Shown: in pieces, positions 16,669 to 27,922 of the stretch
Position numbering within the stretch: position 1 is the first letter of the stretch
Layout of the letters: the number at the start of each line of letters is the position of its first letter
NCBI RefSeq assembly: GCF_003031405.1
Contig: NZ_CP020469.1
Location: 1,488,001 to 1,552,000 of the forward strand
Direction of reading: 5' to 3'
Length of the DNA stretch: 64,000 nucleotides
From: Halomonas sp. 'Soap Lake #6'
GTDB taxonomy: Bacteria; Pseudomonadota; Gammaproteobacteria; Pseudomonadales; Halomonadaceae
Notes under the pieces: model-generated
What the model was told of the DNA's origin: nothing
What the model saw: only the letters and a program-made list of their open reading frames with translations
Databases searched by the model: none
Position numbers and translations under genes: made by a program

Positions 16669-18015
16669 ATGAATGCAGTAATTATTGCAGTGCTGGTAAT
16701 GGTGGCGCTGTCGCTTTTGCGCGTGTCTGTTGTGTTTGCGCTAGTAGTAGGGGCGCTGGTAGGTGGTTTGGTGGGTGGTCTGTCGCTTGATGAAACACTC
16801 AGTGCTTTCAATGATGGTGTGGGAGGTGGTGCGCAGGTGGCGCTGGCCTATGCAACGTTAGGCGCTTTCGCGGTTGCTATTTCTCGTTCGGGGTTGCCCG
16901 ATATGTTGGCCAACCGGCTAATTACTATGCTTGGTAAAGAGGCGTCAGCGGTTCATCAGGCACGAGTGAAAATGGCTTTACTGGCAGCAGTGCTGTTAGT
17001 GGCGATCTCCTCACAAAATGCGATTCCAGTGCACATTGCCTTTATTCCTGTACTGATCCCTCCTCTGCTTGCGGTTATGAACCGACTTCAGCTTGACCGC
17101 CGGGCTGTTGCCTGTGCGCTCACCTTCGGTTTAACGGCACCCTATATGCTATTACCAGTAGGGTTTGGTGCGATTTTTTTGAACGATATTTTGCTGGCCA
17201 ATTTAAATAGTGCGGGCGAGCCTCTGGGTTTGGAAATCACCCGGGGAATGGTGCCGATGGCGATGGCGATACCGGTTGGGGGGATGGCGATTGGTTTGTT
17301 CGTTGCGCTGTTGTTTAGTTACCGGGGGCGGCGCGAGTACGCCAGTAAAGACTTGGTGGCTAGCAGCCACCAGCAGGCGCCGGTACCTGCCAAGCCTCAC
17401 ACGCTGGGACTGGTGATGACGGGTGTCGCTATTGTGGCGGCGCTTGGTTTACAGCTGTATACAGGTTCGATGATCCTCGGGGGGTTAGTGGGGATTGGTT
17501 TGCTATCGTTAGGCGGTATTTTTAGGTGGCGAGAGGCGGATGACCTGTTCACCAGTGGTATGCGTATGATGGCGTTGATTGGCTTTATTATGATTTCAGC
17601 GGCGGGCTTTGCAGAAGTAATGAAAGCAACGGGGGATATTGAGTCGCTGGTGTCTGGGGCCTTTGAGATATTTGGCGATAACCGTGGCTTAGCCGCTATG
17701 GTAATGCTGTTAGTGGGGCTGTTTATTACCCTAGGCATTGGCTCATCTTTTTCGACAATTCCTATTATTGCTGCCATTTTTGTACCGCTGGCTGTGCAGT
17801 TTGGTTTTTCACCTATGGCTACTGTTGTGCTGGTGGGCACGGCGGCAGCGCTTGGTGATGCAGGTTCGCCAGCGTCTGATTCAACTCTTGGGCCAACCTC
17901 GGGATTGAACGTGGATGGGCAGCACGATCATATGTGGGACAGCGTGGTGCCGACCTTCTTACACTATAATGTACCGTTAATAGCTTTTGGCTGGCTGGCG
18001 GCGATGACACTGTAA
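16669..18015 (+). CDS. Na+/H+ antiporter family protein (NhaC/YuiF-like)
   Basis: A hydrophobic transporter of 448 residues from the ATG at 16669. An earlier in-frame ATG (16555) would add 38 poorly hydrophobic residues and has no ribosome-binding site. Features: [40 protein letters not shown], and [19 protein letters not shown] near the end, all typical of the YuiF/NhaC-like group. Likely function is Na+ export or amino-acid/Na+ antiport, fitting a halophile. Confidence 0.8.
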   Translation: MNAVIIAVLVMVALSLLRVSVVFALVVGALVGGLVGGLSLDETLSAFNDGVGGGAQVALAYATLGAFAVAISRSGLPDMLANRLITMLGKEASAVHQARVKMALLAAVLLVAISSQNAIPVHIAFIPVLIPPLLAVMNRLQLDRRAVACALTFGLTAPYMLLPVGFGAIFLNDILLANLNSAGEPLGLEITRGMVPMAMAIPVGGMAIGLFVALLFSYRGRREYASKDLVASSHQQAPVPAKPHTLGLVMTGVAIVAALGLQLYTGSMILGGLVGIGLLSLGGIFRWREADDLFTSGMRMMALIGFIMISAAGFAEVMKATGDIESLVSGAFEIFGDNRGLAAMVMLLVGLFITLGIGSSFSTIPIIAAIFVPLAVQFGFSPMATVVLVGTAAALGDAGSPASDSTLGPTSGLNVDGQHDHMWDSVVPTFLHYNVPLIAFGWLAAMTL

Positions 18016-18036
18016 TTGTTTGTTGGAGGTATGCGC

Positions 18037-18070
18037 AGAAGGGCAGCCAATGGCTGCCCTTCTTTGTTTT
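18037..18070. terminator. Strong bidirectional terminator
   Basis: A near-perfect stem of 12-13 bp (AGAAGGGCAGCCA / TGGCTGCCCTTCT) followed by TTGTTTT. It separates the NhaC-like gene from convergent trmJ and can serve both. Confidence 0.85.
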
Positions 18071-18083
18071 CTACGATTAACAT

Positions 18084-18818
18084 TTACGACTCGGGTAGGT
18101 GCGACTCAAAGGCGCTGAGCAAACCACGCAGCAGGGAAAGCTCCTTACGGCTTGGCTGGGCGCGGGAGAATAGCGCTTGAAGCTGCTCCTCTGTGCGTGC
18201 GTGGGGCTGAGTCAGAAAGCCGCTTTGCTGCATTAAACGCCCGAGGTGCTCCTGGAAGTATATAAACTGCTCGCGGCTAGGAGGGGTGGCTTCCAGCGGG
18301 CGTTGGTAGGCAAAGTCGTTACCATCGCGTTTGCGCCAGGCGCGATGTACTTCATAGGCTAAAATCTGTACCGCCTGGGACAGGTTGAGGATGCCATATT
18401 CAGGATTAGCAGGAATACTCACCTGGTGAGTGCAGCAGCGTATTTCATCGTTGGTTAGCCCTGATCGTTCGCGGCCAAATACCAAGGCGACCGGCGCGTG
18501 GACAGCATTCTCAATCACTTGCTGGGCCATTTCGTCAGGCTCATCGAAGTGCGGTAACGGTAAGCTGCGTAGCCGTGCACTGGCACCCACTACTTGAACA
18601 CAGTCACTTACGGCTTCTTCAAGTGTGCTCACGCAGCGGGCATTTTCCAGCACATCCGTCGCGCCTGCTGCAAGGCGAGTGGCTTCTTCGTCGGGAAAGG
18701 TACGGGGGTTGACCAGAACTAGTTCGGTTAAGCCCATGGTTTTCATTGCCCGGGCAGCAGCGCCAATGTTGCCAGGATGGAAGGTTTGCACCAACACGAT
18801 GCGGATATTAGAAAGCAC
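18084..18818 (-). CDS. trmJ: tRNA (Cm/Um32) methyltransferase TrmJ
   Basis: A SPOUT-class methyltransferase of 244 residues. Motif 1 is HPGNIGAAARAMKTMGL; the knot motifs are ALVFGRERSGLTNDE and IPANPEYGILNLSQAVQILAYE. It 2'-O-methylates position 32 of several tRNAs using SAM. A helical C-terminal tail (from about 170) is usual for TrmJ. It is a single gene. Confidence 0.92.
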   Translation of the reverse strand: MLSNIRIVLVQTFHPGNIGAAARAMKTMGLTELVLVNPRTFPDEEATRLAAGATDVLENARCVSTLEEAVSDCVQVVGASARLRSLPLPHFDEPDEMAQQVIENAVHAPVALVFGRERSGLTNDEIRCCTHQVSIPANPEYGILNLSQAVQILAYEVHRAWRKRDGNDFAYQRPLEATPPSREQFIYFQEHLGRLMQQSGFLTQPHARTEEQLQALFSRAQPSRKELSLLRGLLSAFESHLPES

Positions 18819-18920
18819 GGTAATGAAGACCTAGAAGCTGCCGATAAAGGCGCTGATGGTAGCATGCTTTTACGGAATGAGAAGAGGTGAGTAAATGGCG
18901 GCTGTTGGTCAAATAATATA

Positions 18921-18949
18921 AAAGAACCCCGCACGTGGCGGGGTTCTTT
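18921..18949 (-). terminator. groESL terminator
   Basis: A perfect 12-bp stem (AAAGAACCCCGC / GCGGGGTTCTTT) with a 5-nt loop lies 39 bp past the groEL stop and gives a T-run on the minus strand. Confidence 0.88.
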
Positions 18950-18987
18950 AAGACGTTAAACGTCAGAGCGATAGGCTCAGGGGTGCA

Positions 18988-20643
<1,656 letters not shown>

Positions 20644-20689
20644 CTAAAAGTAAAATTAAAAAAATGAAGTAAGCTGCCGAGGGCGGTGA

Positions 20690-20983
20690 TTAGCCTTCAA
20701 CAACCGCCAGGATATCGGCTTCGCTCATGATCAGAACTTCTTCGCCGTCGATTTTCTGCTTCTCAACGCCGTAGCCATCTTTGAAGATGACGGTATCGCC
20801 AACTTTAACATCCAGCGGGCGAACGTCGCCGCTTTCAAGAATACGGCCATTACCAACAGCCAGGATTTCGCCGCGAGTGGGTTTTTCCTGCGCATTACCA
20901 GGTAGCACGATGCCGCCAGCGGTTTTCTGTTCTTCTTCCACGCGGCGAATTACGACGCGATCGTGCAAAGGACGGATATTCAT
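20690..20983 (-). CDS. groES: Co-chaperonin GroES (Hsp10)
   Basis: The standard 97-residue GroES from the ATG at 20983 ([15 protein letters not shown]). AGGAG lies nine bases upstream; the in-frame GTG at 20989 is too close to it. The mobile loop ([18 protein letters not shown]) that binds GroEL is intact. First gene of the groESL operon. Confidence 0.97.
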   Translation of the reverse strand: MNIRPLHDRVVIRRVEEEQKTAGGIVLPGNAQEKPTRGEILAVGNGRILESGDVRPLDVKVGDTVIFKDGYGVEKQKIDGEEVLIMSEADILAVVEG

Positions 20984-21132
20984 GCTCACGTTCTCCTGAG
21001 TATCGTCAAGCCCGTCTGGGCAATTAGCTTAAAAATAACTCCCGTGGACTGCCGTCCGCGAGAAGTGAAGACTCATGTCTTCATGTTAATGACGAAAGCA
21101 TCTGCTTTCGCCGAATTTGTTTGCTGCCTCAA

Positions 21133-21160
21133 AAGTGGGGGCTGCTTAACACCTTTCAAG
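21133..21160 (-). promoter_or_regulatory. Sigma-32 heat-shock promoter of groESL
   Basis: On the minus strand CTTGAAA (21154-21160) is followed after 13 nt by CCCCACTT (21133-21140). The consensus is CTTGAAA-N11-16-CCCCATNT, so only one base deviates. This gives a 5' leader of roughly 140 nt before groES. Confidence 0.85.
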
Positions 21161-21212
21161 GGGGGAGTAAGAAAAAATTTACGCGTCAGCTGTTTTTATG
21201 CCTGCTTGGTAT

Positions 21213-21713
21213 TTAATGTCGCCGAGTAGACTCATCGCGACTAATAAAATCACCTTCAAGAGGACCGTCTTGACGCCCAGAGGCGTGTTCAGAACGGTGC
21301 TCATTACCCCGTTCATGTTGCTGCTGGTAGGCAGTGCTGGCTTGGTATTGAGGATTGCTGACAGTTTTGAGTCCAAGCCACTTAAGGGCTTTCAGCATAA
21401 GCTGGCGAGCGGTGGGTAGTAGGCACGCGATCCCTAGCGCATCAGAAAGAAAGCCGGGAGCAACAAGAAGCGCGCCACCAAAAATGAGTGCGGCACCCGT
21501 TAATAACTCTTTGGACGGAATCTCGCCAGCCTGCATGCGCTGTCTTGCGCGGGCAACAGTAGAGACACCCTCTTTGCGTACAAGATACAGCCCGACGAAA
21601 CCGGTACCCAATACTAGTAGTAGTGTCGTTAAAAGGCCTATATGGCTGCCTACGAAGAAAAGCAGTACAAAGTCGAATAGAGTGAATAATGATATAAACA
21701 GGAGAATGGGCAT
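21213..21713 (-). CDS. fxsA: FxsA family membrane protein
   Basis: About 166 residues from the ATG at 21713 (GGAG six bases upstream). Three or four hydrophobic helices, with the family segments FDFVLLFFVGSHIG and GALLVAPGFLSDALGIACLLP. The C-terminal 45 residues are polar and His/Arg-rich. FxsA suppresses F-exclusion of phage T7 in E. coli when overproduced, and its normal role is unknown. It sits upstream of groESL on the same strand, as in many gammaproteobacteria. Confidence 0.85.
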   Translation of the reverse strand: MPILLFISLFTLFDFVLLFFVGSHIGLLTTLLLVLGTGFVGLYLVRKEGVSTVARARQRMQAGEIPSKELLTGAALIFGGALLVAPGFLSDALGIACLLPTARQLMLKALKWLGLKTVSNPQYQASTAYQQQHERGNEHRSEHASGRQDGPLEGDFISRDESTRRH

Positions 21714-21910
21714 GGTGGGCTCCATGATAAACGTAATCGTTGGATATGGTGGCAGAACGAAAGATAACAAGTAGTACTGCCAACCGATTGCATTAACGAG
21801 CCACCATAGACACTCGATTTTGGCGCAGCCTTTTCTATGCTGCAGCGCACAATAATGCTAGTGTTTCTATAATAACCGCCGCCGGGCGCGGAGACGAACT
21901 GACAAGGCGC

Positions 21911-21947
21911 TGTATAAGTATTTGTGTAAGCGTTTATGTAAATGTTT
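21911..21947. repeat. About 12-bp degenerate tandem repeat
   Basis: Three imperfect units in a row: TGTATAAGTATT, TGTGTAAGCGTT and TATGTAAATGTTT. They lie in the leader region of the SDR gene. Confidence 0.6.
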
Positions 21948-21985
21948 ATAACAAGTATTAGGTGCTGCTTATCGAGGAGAGTGAC

Positions 21986-22747
21986 ATGCAGTTGACTGAC
22001 AAAGTGATTGCTATAACAGGTGGTGCGCGAGGCTTGGGATTTGCAATAGCTCAGAGGTTGGGCGCGCAGGGAGCAAGGGTGGCGCTATTGGATCTAAGTG
22101 CTGCAGCGCTAGACGAAGCGGTCTCACTGCTTTCATCCCAGAATATTGACGCACAGGCATTTGTGGTTAACGTAGCCGATGAAGAGTCAGTCCAGACTGC
22201 TTTCGCTGATGTTGCCTCCCGCATGGGGCCCGTAAGTGGTTGTGTCAATAATGCGGGTGTCACCGATGATGCTCTGCTTATCAAAGCTAAAGACGGTAGC
22301 GTCGAAAAACGCATGTCACTATCGGCGTGGCAAAGAGTGCTCAATGTAAACTTAACCGGCGTCTTTCTGTGTGGCCGTGAAGCGGCTACTCAGATGGTGG
22401 AGGCTGGTTATCAGGGTGTTATCGTCAATATCTCTAGTATTTCTAGGGCTGGCAATATGGGGCAAAGTAACTACGCAGCTGCTAAGGCGGGTGTGCATGC
22501 GCTCACGGTAACATGGGGTAAAGAGCTTGCGCGTTATGGCATTCGTACAGGGACTGTGGCACCAGGGTTTATTGCAACGGATATGACGGCCTCGATGCGC
22601 CCAGATATGCTGGAAAGAATCGCTGACAGCGTACCCCTGAAGCAGTTGGGTGAGCCGGATAACATTGCGCAAAGTGTTGCTTTTATTTTTGAAAATGACT
22701 ACTTCACCGCACGGATTATCGAGTGCGACGGTGGGTTACGGCTTTAA
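21986..22747 (+). CDS. FabG-like short-chain dehydrogenase/reductase
   Basis: A 253-residue classical SDR from the ATG at 21986 (GAGGAG six bases upstream). Cofactor motif TGGARGLG at about 12-19, NNAG at about 89, catalytic Ser in NISSIS and YxxxK in SNYAAAKAG. Likely reduces a 3-oxoacyl thioester or a related ketone with NAD(P)H. It differs from housekeeping FabG by an insert around [13 protein letters not shown]. No operon partner indicates the substrate. Confidence 0.85.
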   Translation: MQLTDKVIAITGGARGLGFAIAQRLGAQGARVALLDLSAAALDEAVSLLSSQNIDAQAFVVNVADEESVQTAFADVASRMGPVSGCVNNAGVTDDALLIKAKDGSVEKRMSLSAWQRVLNVNLTGVFLCGREAATQMVEAGYQGVIVNISSISRAGNMGQSNYAAAKAGVHALTVTWGKELARYGIRTGTVAPGFIATDMTASMRPDMLERIADSVPLKQLGEPDNIAQSVAFIFENDYFTARIIECDGGLRL

Positions 22748-22753
22748 GCTGCG

Positions 22754-22779
22754 CATTTAAACTACTCATTTAAACTACG
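22754..22779. repeat. 13-bp tandem duplication
   Basis: CATTTAAACTACT and CATTTAAACTACG are head to tail just after the SDR stop codon. Confidence 0.8.
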
Positions 22780-22798
22780 CAATAGAAACCGAAACTAG

Positions 22799-22836
22799 AG
22801 ACACACTGGTGGTTTTGCTACCAATGTGTCTTTAAC
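22799..22836 (+). terminator. SDR gene terminator
   Basis: A 14-bp stem with two wobble pairs (AGACACACTGGTGG / CTACCAATGTGTCT), a TTTTG loop and TTT after it. Confidence 0.7.
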
Positions 22837-22854
22837 TGGTTGGCTGTTCTAGAG

Positions 22855-22890
22855 ACGTAGGGCTTAAGATAGGTGTAGGGCTTAAAATAG
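22855..22890. repeat. 18-bp tandem duplication
   Basis: Two 18-bp units sharing GTAGGGCTTAAxATAG stand head to tail between the SDR terminator and the next convergent gene. Confidence 0.8.
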
Positions 22891-22900
22891 ATGCAAGTCT

Positions 22901-23893
22901 CTAGAATTGCGCATAGTCTCGGCTAATTTCCCGTTGGAAATACATCTCTAGGCGTAGTGTCATCGCCCAGCGAGGGTCGTAGCTTACTTCACGCTGAAAG
23001 TGTAGCTCTGGAATTACATCGGCAAATAGGATGCCTTTGTGTATGTCTCGGCGGTAACGAGTTTGTAGGTAATAGTTGGTCATACGGGGATTTGAGGTGC
23101 TTTCGCCGATGGCGATAGCGGAATATCGCAATGCACTGCGATTATTTAGTCGATGGTTAAGTTCTGCCGTTTCACTGTACTCAAGCGTGTCTTCCTCCTC
23201 TCGCCACTGAATTGTAGTAATAAAGCGTAAGTGATGGCTTTCTGAAACGGGGCGTCCGATGTCCCACTGTGTACGCGCTGAGTAGCCTTCATTATTAAAC
23301 CAAGAGAGTCGGTTAAGCGACTCTAGTTGCCAGGGGCCATCACCAATATCCCATAGGCGCTCACTGGTTAAGCGGACATATGGATCAAGCGGTACTCTTA
23401 AGCGTACGCCTGCCCCTATTCGGTTACTCCAGTTTTCTCGCTTATCGCGACTCTCAAGCCAGTCTAAACCAAGAGTGGATGAGCGCCGATCACGCTGATC
23501 GTTATAAAGTCGGCCTGATCCTTGGTCGGCTAGGGTGCCTTGAGACTCTTCCGGATCGCTCTCGATGATCAAGCGCAATCTTTCTTCGGTGGTCGGTAGG
23601 TCGATCCTGTAGCGTATGCTGATATCGTCGCTAGTACCTTCACCCTCCATCCAGTCAATTTCCTGACCAAGGCGAAGGTAGGAGTCATTATTAGTGGAAG
23701 TTGCCTGCTCGCCGCCAAAAAAAGCATCAATATTGCGCGACGTATTATCTACCCAATTGCCAACACGGGCACGAAAGGGCTCTAGCTGCTCTTCTGCCCA
23801 TGCGGGTAAATCGCTATCCTCTTCTTCGGCGTAGGATTGTAAGGATAAAGTGGTAAGTGTGCCTAAGCAGAAGAGGGTAATGATCTTTTTCAT
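22901..23893 (-). CDS. Probable outer-membrane protein, hypothetical
   Basis: About 330 residues from the ATG at 23893 (MKKIITLFCLGTLTTLSLQS, a clear Sec signal cleaved near AYA-EEE). An earlier in-frame start at 23980 would bury the signal. The mature part is rich in alternating aromatic/polar strands (SIRYRIDLP, RLRLIIESDP, YYLQTRYRRD) and ends in Phe, as outer-membrane beta-barrels do. I do not recognise a named family. It may be a small barrel or a periplasmic beta protein. Confidence 0.6.
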   Translation of the reverse strand: MKKIITLFCLGTLTTLSLQSYAEEEDSDLPAWAEEQLEPFRARVGNWVDNTSRNIDAFFGGEQATSTNNDSYLRLGQEIDWMEGEGTSDDISIRYRIDLPTTEERLRLIIESDPEESQGTLADQGSGRLYNDQRDRRSSTLGLDWLESRDKRENWSNRIGAGVRLRVPLDPYVRLTSERLWDIGDGPWQLESLNRLSWFNNEGYSARTQWDIGRPVSESHHLRFITTIQWREEEDTLEYSETAELNHRLNNRSALRYSAIAIGESTSNPRMTNYYLQTRYRRDIHKGILFADVIPELHFQREVSYDPRWAMTLRLEMYFQREISRDYAQF

Positions 23894-24112
23894 ATCAACA
23901 TCTCTGAGTAGAAATTTTATATTGTTGGCTAGCTTGGGCGCGTTATTAACCTCAGAAATGGGGGCTAGGCAAATATGCAACTGAGTGGTGACAGAACCAT
24001 TTCGTGGCTGAAGCCTCTCCTGTGCAGGGAAGGCCTGTGCAGGGAAGAGGCTGGTAACTAACTTAACCTGAAAAAGGACAGGGAGTCAGCAGGTTGCAAG
24101 AATTTAAAAAGC

Positions 24113-24150
24113 AAAAAAATTCGGCTAGCCGATGGCTGCCGAATTTTTTT
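24113..24150. terminator. tRNA-Leu terminator
   Basis: A 13-bp perfect stem (AAAAAAATTCGGC / GCCGAATTTTTTT) with an inner AGCC/GGCT pairing. It lies 41 bp past the 3' end of the tRNA on the minus strand. The flanking A- and T-runs make it bidirectional. Confidence 0.85.
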
Positions 24151-24190
24151 GAGTTGGTACCTGAATAAGTGTTTACTCAAGTACCTAAAT

Positions 24191-24275
24191 TGGTGCGGAT
24201 GGGGAGACTCGAACTCCCACACCTTACGGCACTAGAACCTAAATCTAGCGTGTCTACCAATTCCACCACATCCGC
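24191..24275 (-). tRNA. tRNA-Leu (anticodon UAG)
   Basis: An 85-nt class II tRNA with a genome-encoded CCA end (TGG at 24191-24193 on the plus strand). The acceptor stem GCGGATG pairs with CATCCGC. The anticodon stem CTAGA/TCTAG closes the loop TTTAGGT with UAG at 34-36. A long variable arm (TGCCGTAAGGTG) and TTCGAGT in the T-loop are present. Confidence 0.95.
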
Positions 24276-24332
24276 CTGAAGACGAGGCGTATATTAACAG
24301 GATCCTGTTTGATGTCAATACTTAATGCGTTG

Positions 24333-24388
24333 TGGTTCTTAAATTATGGTTCTTAAATTGTACTTCTTAAATTGTGTGCCTTAAATAT
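24333..24388. repeat. Four-copy 14-bp tandem repeat upstream of comF
   Basis: TGGTTCTTAAATTA, TGGTTCTTAAATTG, TACTTCTTAAATTG and TGTGCCTTAAATAT follow one another in the spacer between the tRNA and comF. Confidence 0.85.
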
Positions 24389-24399
24389 AGGGATAAGTC

Positions 24400-25173
24400 A
24401 TGTCTGTGGTCTGGTGGGCGAGGAGTGTGGCGAGTAGCACTGTGAATTGGGTGAGCAGTCGGCTGGGGAGGGGGTTGCCTGGTTATTGCGCTTTTTGTCT
24501 TTCCCCAGAGCCGCTAGAGAGCGGCTGGTGCCGTGAATGTTCTAATGAGCTGCCTTGGAATAGGCATGCGTGCGTGCAGTGCAAAGAACCGCTTGGCAGG
24601 CATACGCCAAACCTGTCGCCAAATCTATCCAATGAACGTTTTGGCCCAAGTGAACGTTGTGGCCACTGCTTAGTGAGTCCTCCTGCTTTTAAGGTGACGA
24701 CAGCTGAACTGCTATATGAAGGGCCTGTCATCGAACTAATTTATGATTTTAAATTTAACGGCTCACCACGAGCAGGTGCGTTACTCGTTGAGTTAATGCT
24801 GGCGAATACCCCTACTCATTTGGGTAGTGCGCTACTACCTGTTCCTATGTTCCAGGCTCGGGCCAAAAAGCGAGGTTTTAATCAGGCAAGTTGGCTTGCA
24901 AGCCAGTTAAGTCGGCGGTTAAACGTACCCGTCGTCAGAGCACGGTGTACCAAGCAGCTGCCTTCCCAGCGCTCCTTGAATCGCCGTGAGCGTATGGTAA
25001 ATATGGTCGGAGCATTTCAGATGATGGATCCGTTGCCACCCCACGTCACAATAATCGATGATGTTGTGACCACTGGGGCAACAGGACATGCGTTAGCAAA
25101 GGCGGCGCTGGATGCAGGGGCACAGCAAGTAGATATATGGGCCGTTGCCCGTACGCCGCTGGATAAGAGTTGA
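24400..25173 (+). CDS. comF: ComF family phosphoribosyltransferase-like protein
   Basis: 257 residues. The N-terminus has paired CxxC zinc-type motifs (CAFC, CREC, CVQC, CGHC). The C-terminal half is a PRTase fold with RGFNQASWLA and the PRPP-binding loop VTIIDDVVTTGATG. ComF proteins support DNA uptake and processing in competent bacteria. An extra 15 or so residues between the third and fourth zinc motifs (NLSPNLSNERFG) carry a small internal repeat. Confidence 0.85.
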   Translation: MSVVWWARSVASSTVNWVSSRLGRGLPGYCAFCLSPEPLESGWCRECSNELPWNRHACVQCKEPLGRHTPNLSPNLSNERFGPSERCGHCLVSPPAFKVTTAELLYEGPVIELIYDFKFNGSPRAGALLVELMLANTPTHLGSALLPVPMFQARAKKRGFNQASWLASQLSRRLNVPVVRARCTKQLPSQRSLNRRERMVNMVGAFQMMDPLPPHVTIIDDVVTTGATGHALAKAALDAGAQQVDIWAVARTPLDKS

Positions 25174-25204
25174 TAGAATGGTGCTTTCTTTTGAGGAGCA
25201 GTGT

Positions 25205-26179
25205 ATGCCCCACCCCTTTAGCGCACTTTCACCCAACATGGTGATGTCTGCCATAGAGTCCATCGGTATCTGGCCTGCTGGCGAGCCATTCGCGCTTAAT
25301 AGTTACGAAAACCGAGTGTTAATGTTTCGTGATGACGAGGGTGGTCGCTGGGTGGCGAAGTTCTATCGCCCTGATCGCTGGAGTAATCAGGCGATTCAGG
25401 AGGAGCATGATTTTTTACAGGAGCTTCATCAGGCGGGGGTTCCCGTGGTGGCTCCTTGGCGAGATGAACAAAACATCTCACTGCAAGAGTTCCAGCAGTT
25501 CCGGTTTGCGCTATTCCCTCAATGCCCAGGACAAGCCCCTGAGTTGGATAACCCCTCCCACCTTTTTGCTCTAGGAGAGGTGTTGGGGAGGCTTCATGAG
25601 GTGTCGTGTAAGAAGGCCTTTCAATACCGAACGCGGTTGTTGTTTGAACAAGGTATTTTGGATGCTGAAGCGCGTGTATTGGAGAGTCAGTGGCTCAATA
25701 AGCACCAGCAACGTGCCTATCAGCAAGTAGTGCAAAAGATACTGCGACAACCTGAGGGGCGGGATGTTGATAGTGCAAAAGTGATACGCACGCACGGAGA
25801 TTGCCACTTAGGCAATCTGTTAGGCCGTGAGGAGGCCTTTACGCTAGTTGACTTTGACGACTGTATTATGGCGCCCGCCATTCAAGATATTTGGATGTTG
25901 CTGCCAGTTAATGACCCCAATAGCTGGCGAGCTCAGTTAAGCGAAATTATGGAAGGGTACGAAGAGACGCGGCCATTCCCAAGCGAAGAAATATCACTTA
26001 TTGAACCGCTAAGGGCTTATCGACTAATTCGCCATACAGCGTGGCTTGTTTCCCGTTGGGATGACCCTGCTTTTCCGCGCGCATTTCCATGGCTTGCGGA
26101 AGGTGGCTATTGGGATCAGCATATCCGACAGTTGGAGCAGCAATCTCTCCAGCTTGAAAAGCCCATTTGGTTAGCGTAG
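25205..26179 (+). CDS. srkA: Stress response kinase A
   Basis: A 324-residue aminoglycoside-phosphotransferase-fold protein kinase (YihE/SrkA). The catalytic loop is THGDCHLGNLL and the metal site LVDFDDC. SrkA protects against envelope and oxidative stress. The start is ATG 25205, preceded by GGAG; an in-frame start at 25145 overlaps comF and is not needed. It follows comF closely and may be co-transcribed. Confidence 0.87.
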   Translation: MPHPFSALSPNMVMSAIESIGIWPAGEPFALNSYENRVLMFRDDEGGRWVAKFYRPDRWSNQAIQEEHDFLQELHQAGVPVVAPWRDEQNISLQEFQQFRFALFPQCPGQAPELDNPSHLFALGEVLGRLHEVSCKKAFQYRTRLLFEQGILDAEARVLESQWLNKHQQRAYQQVVQKILRQPEGRDVDSAKVIRTHGDCHLGNLLGREEAFTLVDFDDCIMAPAIQDIWMLLPVNDPNSWRAQLSEIMEGYEETRPFPSEEISLIEPLRAYRLIRHTAWLVSRWDDPAFPRAFPWLAEGGYWDQHIRQLEQQSLQLEKPIWLA

Positions 26180-26215
26180 CCACTCATTCTAGATTGGCTC
26201 TACGTCTGAGTTTTT

Positions 26216-26246
26216 AAAGCCCTTATCAGTATATGAAAGGGCTTTT
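26216..26246. terminator. srkA terminator
   Basis: A 9-bp stem AAAGCCCTT / AAGGGCTTT followed by T. Confidence 0.7.
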
Positions 26247-26294
26247 GCTAAATAGGGGAAGCGTTAGAGAGCGTAACCGAGTCGAGTTGCTGGT

Positions 26295-26882
26295 TTATTC
26301 TGCGGTCGCTGGGGTGTCCCCGCTGCTTTCACTGGGGGCTGGTTGCTCAGAGGGGATTGGGTTGGCTACCCCTTCACCATTAGCCTGCCGGCGGATGGCA
26401 TTAATTTCAGCCGAAGGGTTGTCTTGAGCATAAATACTGACGCTTTCGTCCAGGGTTAAAGTAAACACATCACCTGGAGATAGTGTGCAGGTTTCGCTGT
26501 CGCACGCTAGCCCATACTGACCATCTTCTGAATAGGCGCTGGCTTTAAAGGAGCCAGAGTAAATGGCACTTTCTGCGTTGCTGGTTTCGATGCAAGTCGC
26601 GTCTTGGGTGGTGATACGGACTCGGTCGCTGCTTAGTTGAGCATTGGCCACAAGCACACAATATTCCGGTAGCTCATGAGTGGCGCCATCTGCATGAGCA
26701 GGGTGTAGAAGGATGCTTGTTAGGCGTGTTTGCTCCTTATCGAGGTGCAGACTTTCAATGACTTCAACCCCGACAGTAGCGCCTGATGGCAGGCTAAAAA
26801 TAGCGTCCTCTGCATACAAAGGCGCAGCTAATGTTGAACCAACGATGGCAGTTAACCAGAAAGGTAGAGATTTGAATGACAT
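26295..26882 (-). CDS. Periplasmic hypothetical protein
   Basis: 195 residues with a Sec signal (about 1-24, ending LYAEDA). The middle has four cysteines (EYCVL, ATCIE, LACDSETC), which could form disulfides. The C-terminus is Pro/Ser/Glu-rich and disordered-looking. No domain recognised. It is a single gene convergent with srkA. Confidence 0.55.
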   Translation of the reverse strand: MSFKSLPFWLTAIVGSTLAAPLYAEDAIFSLPSGATVGVEVIESLHLDKEQTRLTSILLHPAHADGATHELPEYCVLVANAQLSSDRVRITTQDATCIETSNAESAIYSGSFKASAYSEDGQYGLACDSETCTLSPGDVFTLTLDESVSIYAQDNPSAEINAIRRQANGEGVANPIPSEQPAPSESSGDTPATAE

Positions 26883-27217
26883 GTAGAGTGCTCTTTAAAT
26901 TTAACGCTGCGTAAGCAGAAATAGTAAATCATCATAGCACAGCTCAAATAGGAGCGAATGGGGGTGCGCGGCACTCTGCCACAGTGGAGATAGGTGCGGT
27001 AGAATAGTGCGATATAAGATTTATTATTGTGCAAAGGTTGTAATGGGTATAGTTTTTGTACATTAGTGACGTGCAAAGCTATTACACCAGGGAACATCTG
27101 TTTATGAATCTTTGCTTACATGCATTAGATTACAAATTTTAATTTGTACGCATTATGGCTCGCGGGCGAGAAATCACTGCTTCAAAGCGAGTACGCACAG
27201 TTTGGATGAGGCTTAAC
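26883..27217. other. Intergenic region upstream of folE
   Basis: It holds the divergent promoters of the periplasmic protein and folE. AT-rich from about 27000 to 27150. No gene, repeat or recognisable operator is seen. Confidence 0.4.
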
Positions 27218-27769
27218 ATGACCGACGACATCGCCCTGCACTACCGCCAAATTATTACTGCGTTAGGGGAGAACCCCGACCGTGAAGGGTTGCGTGATAC
27301 GCCGAAACGGGCGGCAAAAGCGATGCAGTTTTTAACTGCAGGCTATCAGCAGTCGCTAGAGCAGATTATTAATGGTGCGGTATTTGAATCACAGACTGAT
27401 GAAATGGTGTTGGTCAAAGATATCGAGCTCTACTCGATGTGCGAACACCATTTACTGCCGTTTATAGGGAAATGTCATATCGCTTACTTGCCTAGTGGCA
27501 AAGTGTTAGGACTCTCTAAATTCGCACGAATTGTTGATATGTTTGCTAGACGTATGCAGATTCAAGAGAACCTTACTCGAGAAATTGCTGAAGCTGTACA
27601 GCAAGTAACCCAGGCAAGAGGGGTGGCTGTAGTGGTTGAAGCAAGGCACTTGTGCATGATGATGCGAGGTGTGGAGAAGCAAAACTCTAGTATGACATCG
27701 TCCATGATGCTAGGCAGTTTTCGCACTAACCAAGCGACCCGGCAAGAATTTTTAACGCTGATCAACTAA
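27218..27769 (+). CDS. folE: GTP cyclohydrolase I
   Basis: 183 residues from the ATG at 27218 (GAGG six bases upstream); the in-frame start at 27155 adds 21 residues without support. Zinc and catalytic residues are in CEHHLLPF and RHLCMMMRG. It makes 7,8-dihydroneopterin triphosphate for folate and, in some bacteria, queuosine synthesis. It is the zinc-dependent FolE type, near the short end of the family. Confidence 0.93.
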   Translation: MTDDIALHYRQIITALGENPDREGLRDTPKRAAKAMQFLTAGYQQSLEQIINGAVFESQTDEMVLVKDIELYSMCEHHLLPFIGKCHIAYLPSGKVLGLSKFARIVDMFARRMQIQENLTREIAEAVQQVTQARGVAVVVEARHLCMMMRGVEKQNSSMTSSMMLGSFRTNQATRQEFLTLIN

Positions 27770-27922
27770 TGCAGCTCTTTGTAATATAGGTGATGGCGGC
27801 TGTGCTCGATTTCTACTAGCAGTGCCTGCTTTGCTGGCAAACACTTGGTCAAATGTGCTTTTTCGTCTTAGCATGAATGAGTCAATGAGCCCACGAGGCC
27901 ATCATTCGGTTAGGAGTCTGTC

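Noticed and set aside
17397..17840. 147-codon antisense frame in the NhaC-like gene
   Set aside because: Composition (Pro/Ser/Ile runs) is that of an antisense shadow.
26852..27097. 81-codon minus-strand frame upstream of the periplasmic protein
   Set aside because: Overlaps its start, Cys/Tyr-rich random composition, no ribosome-binding site.
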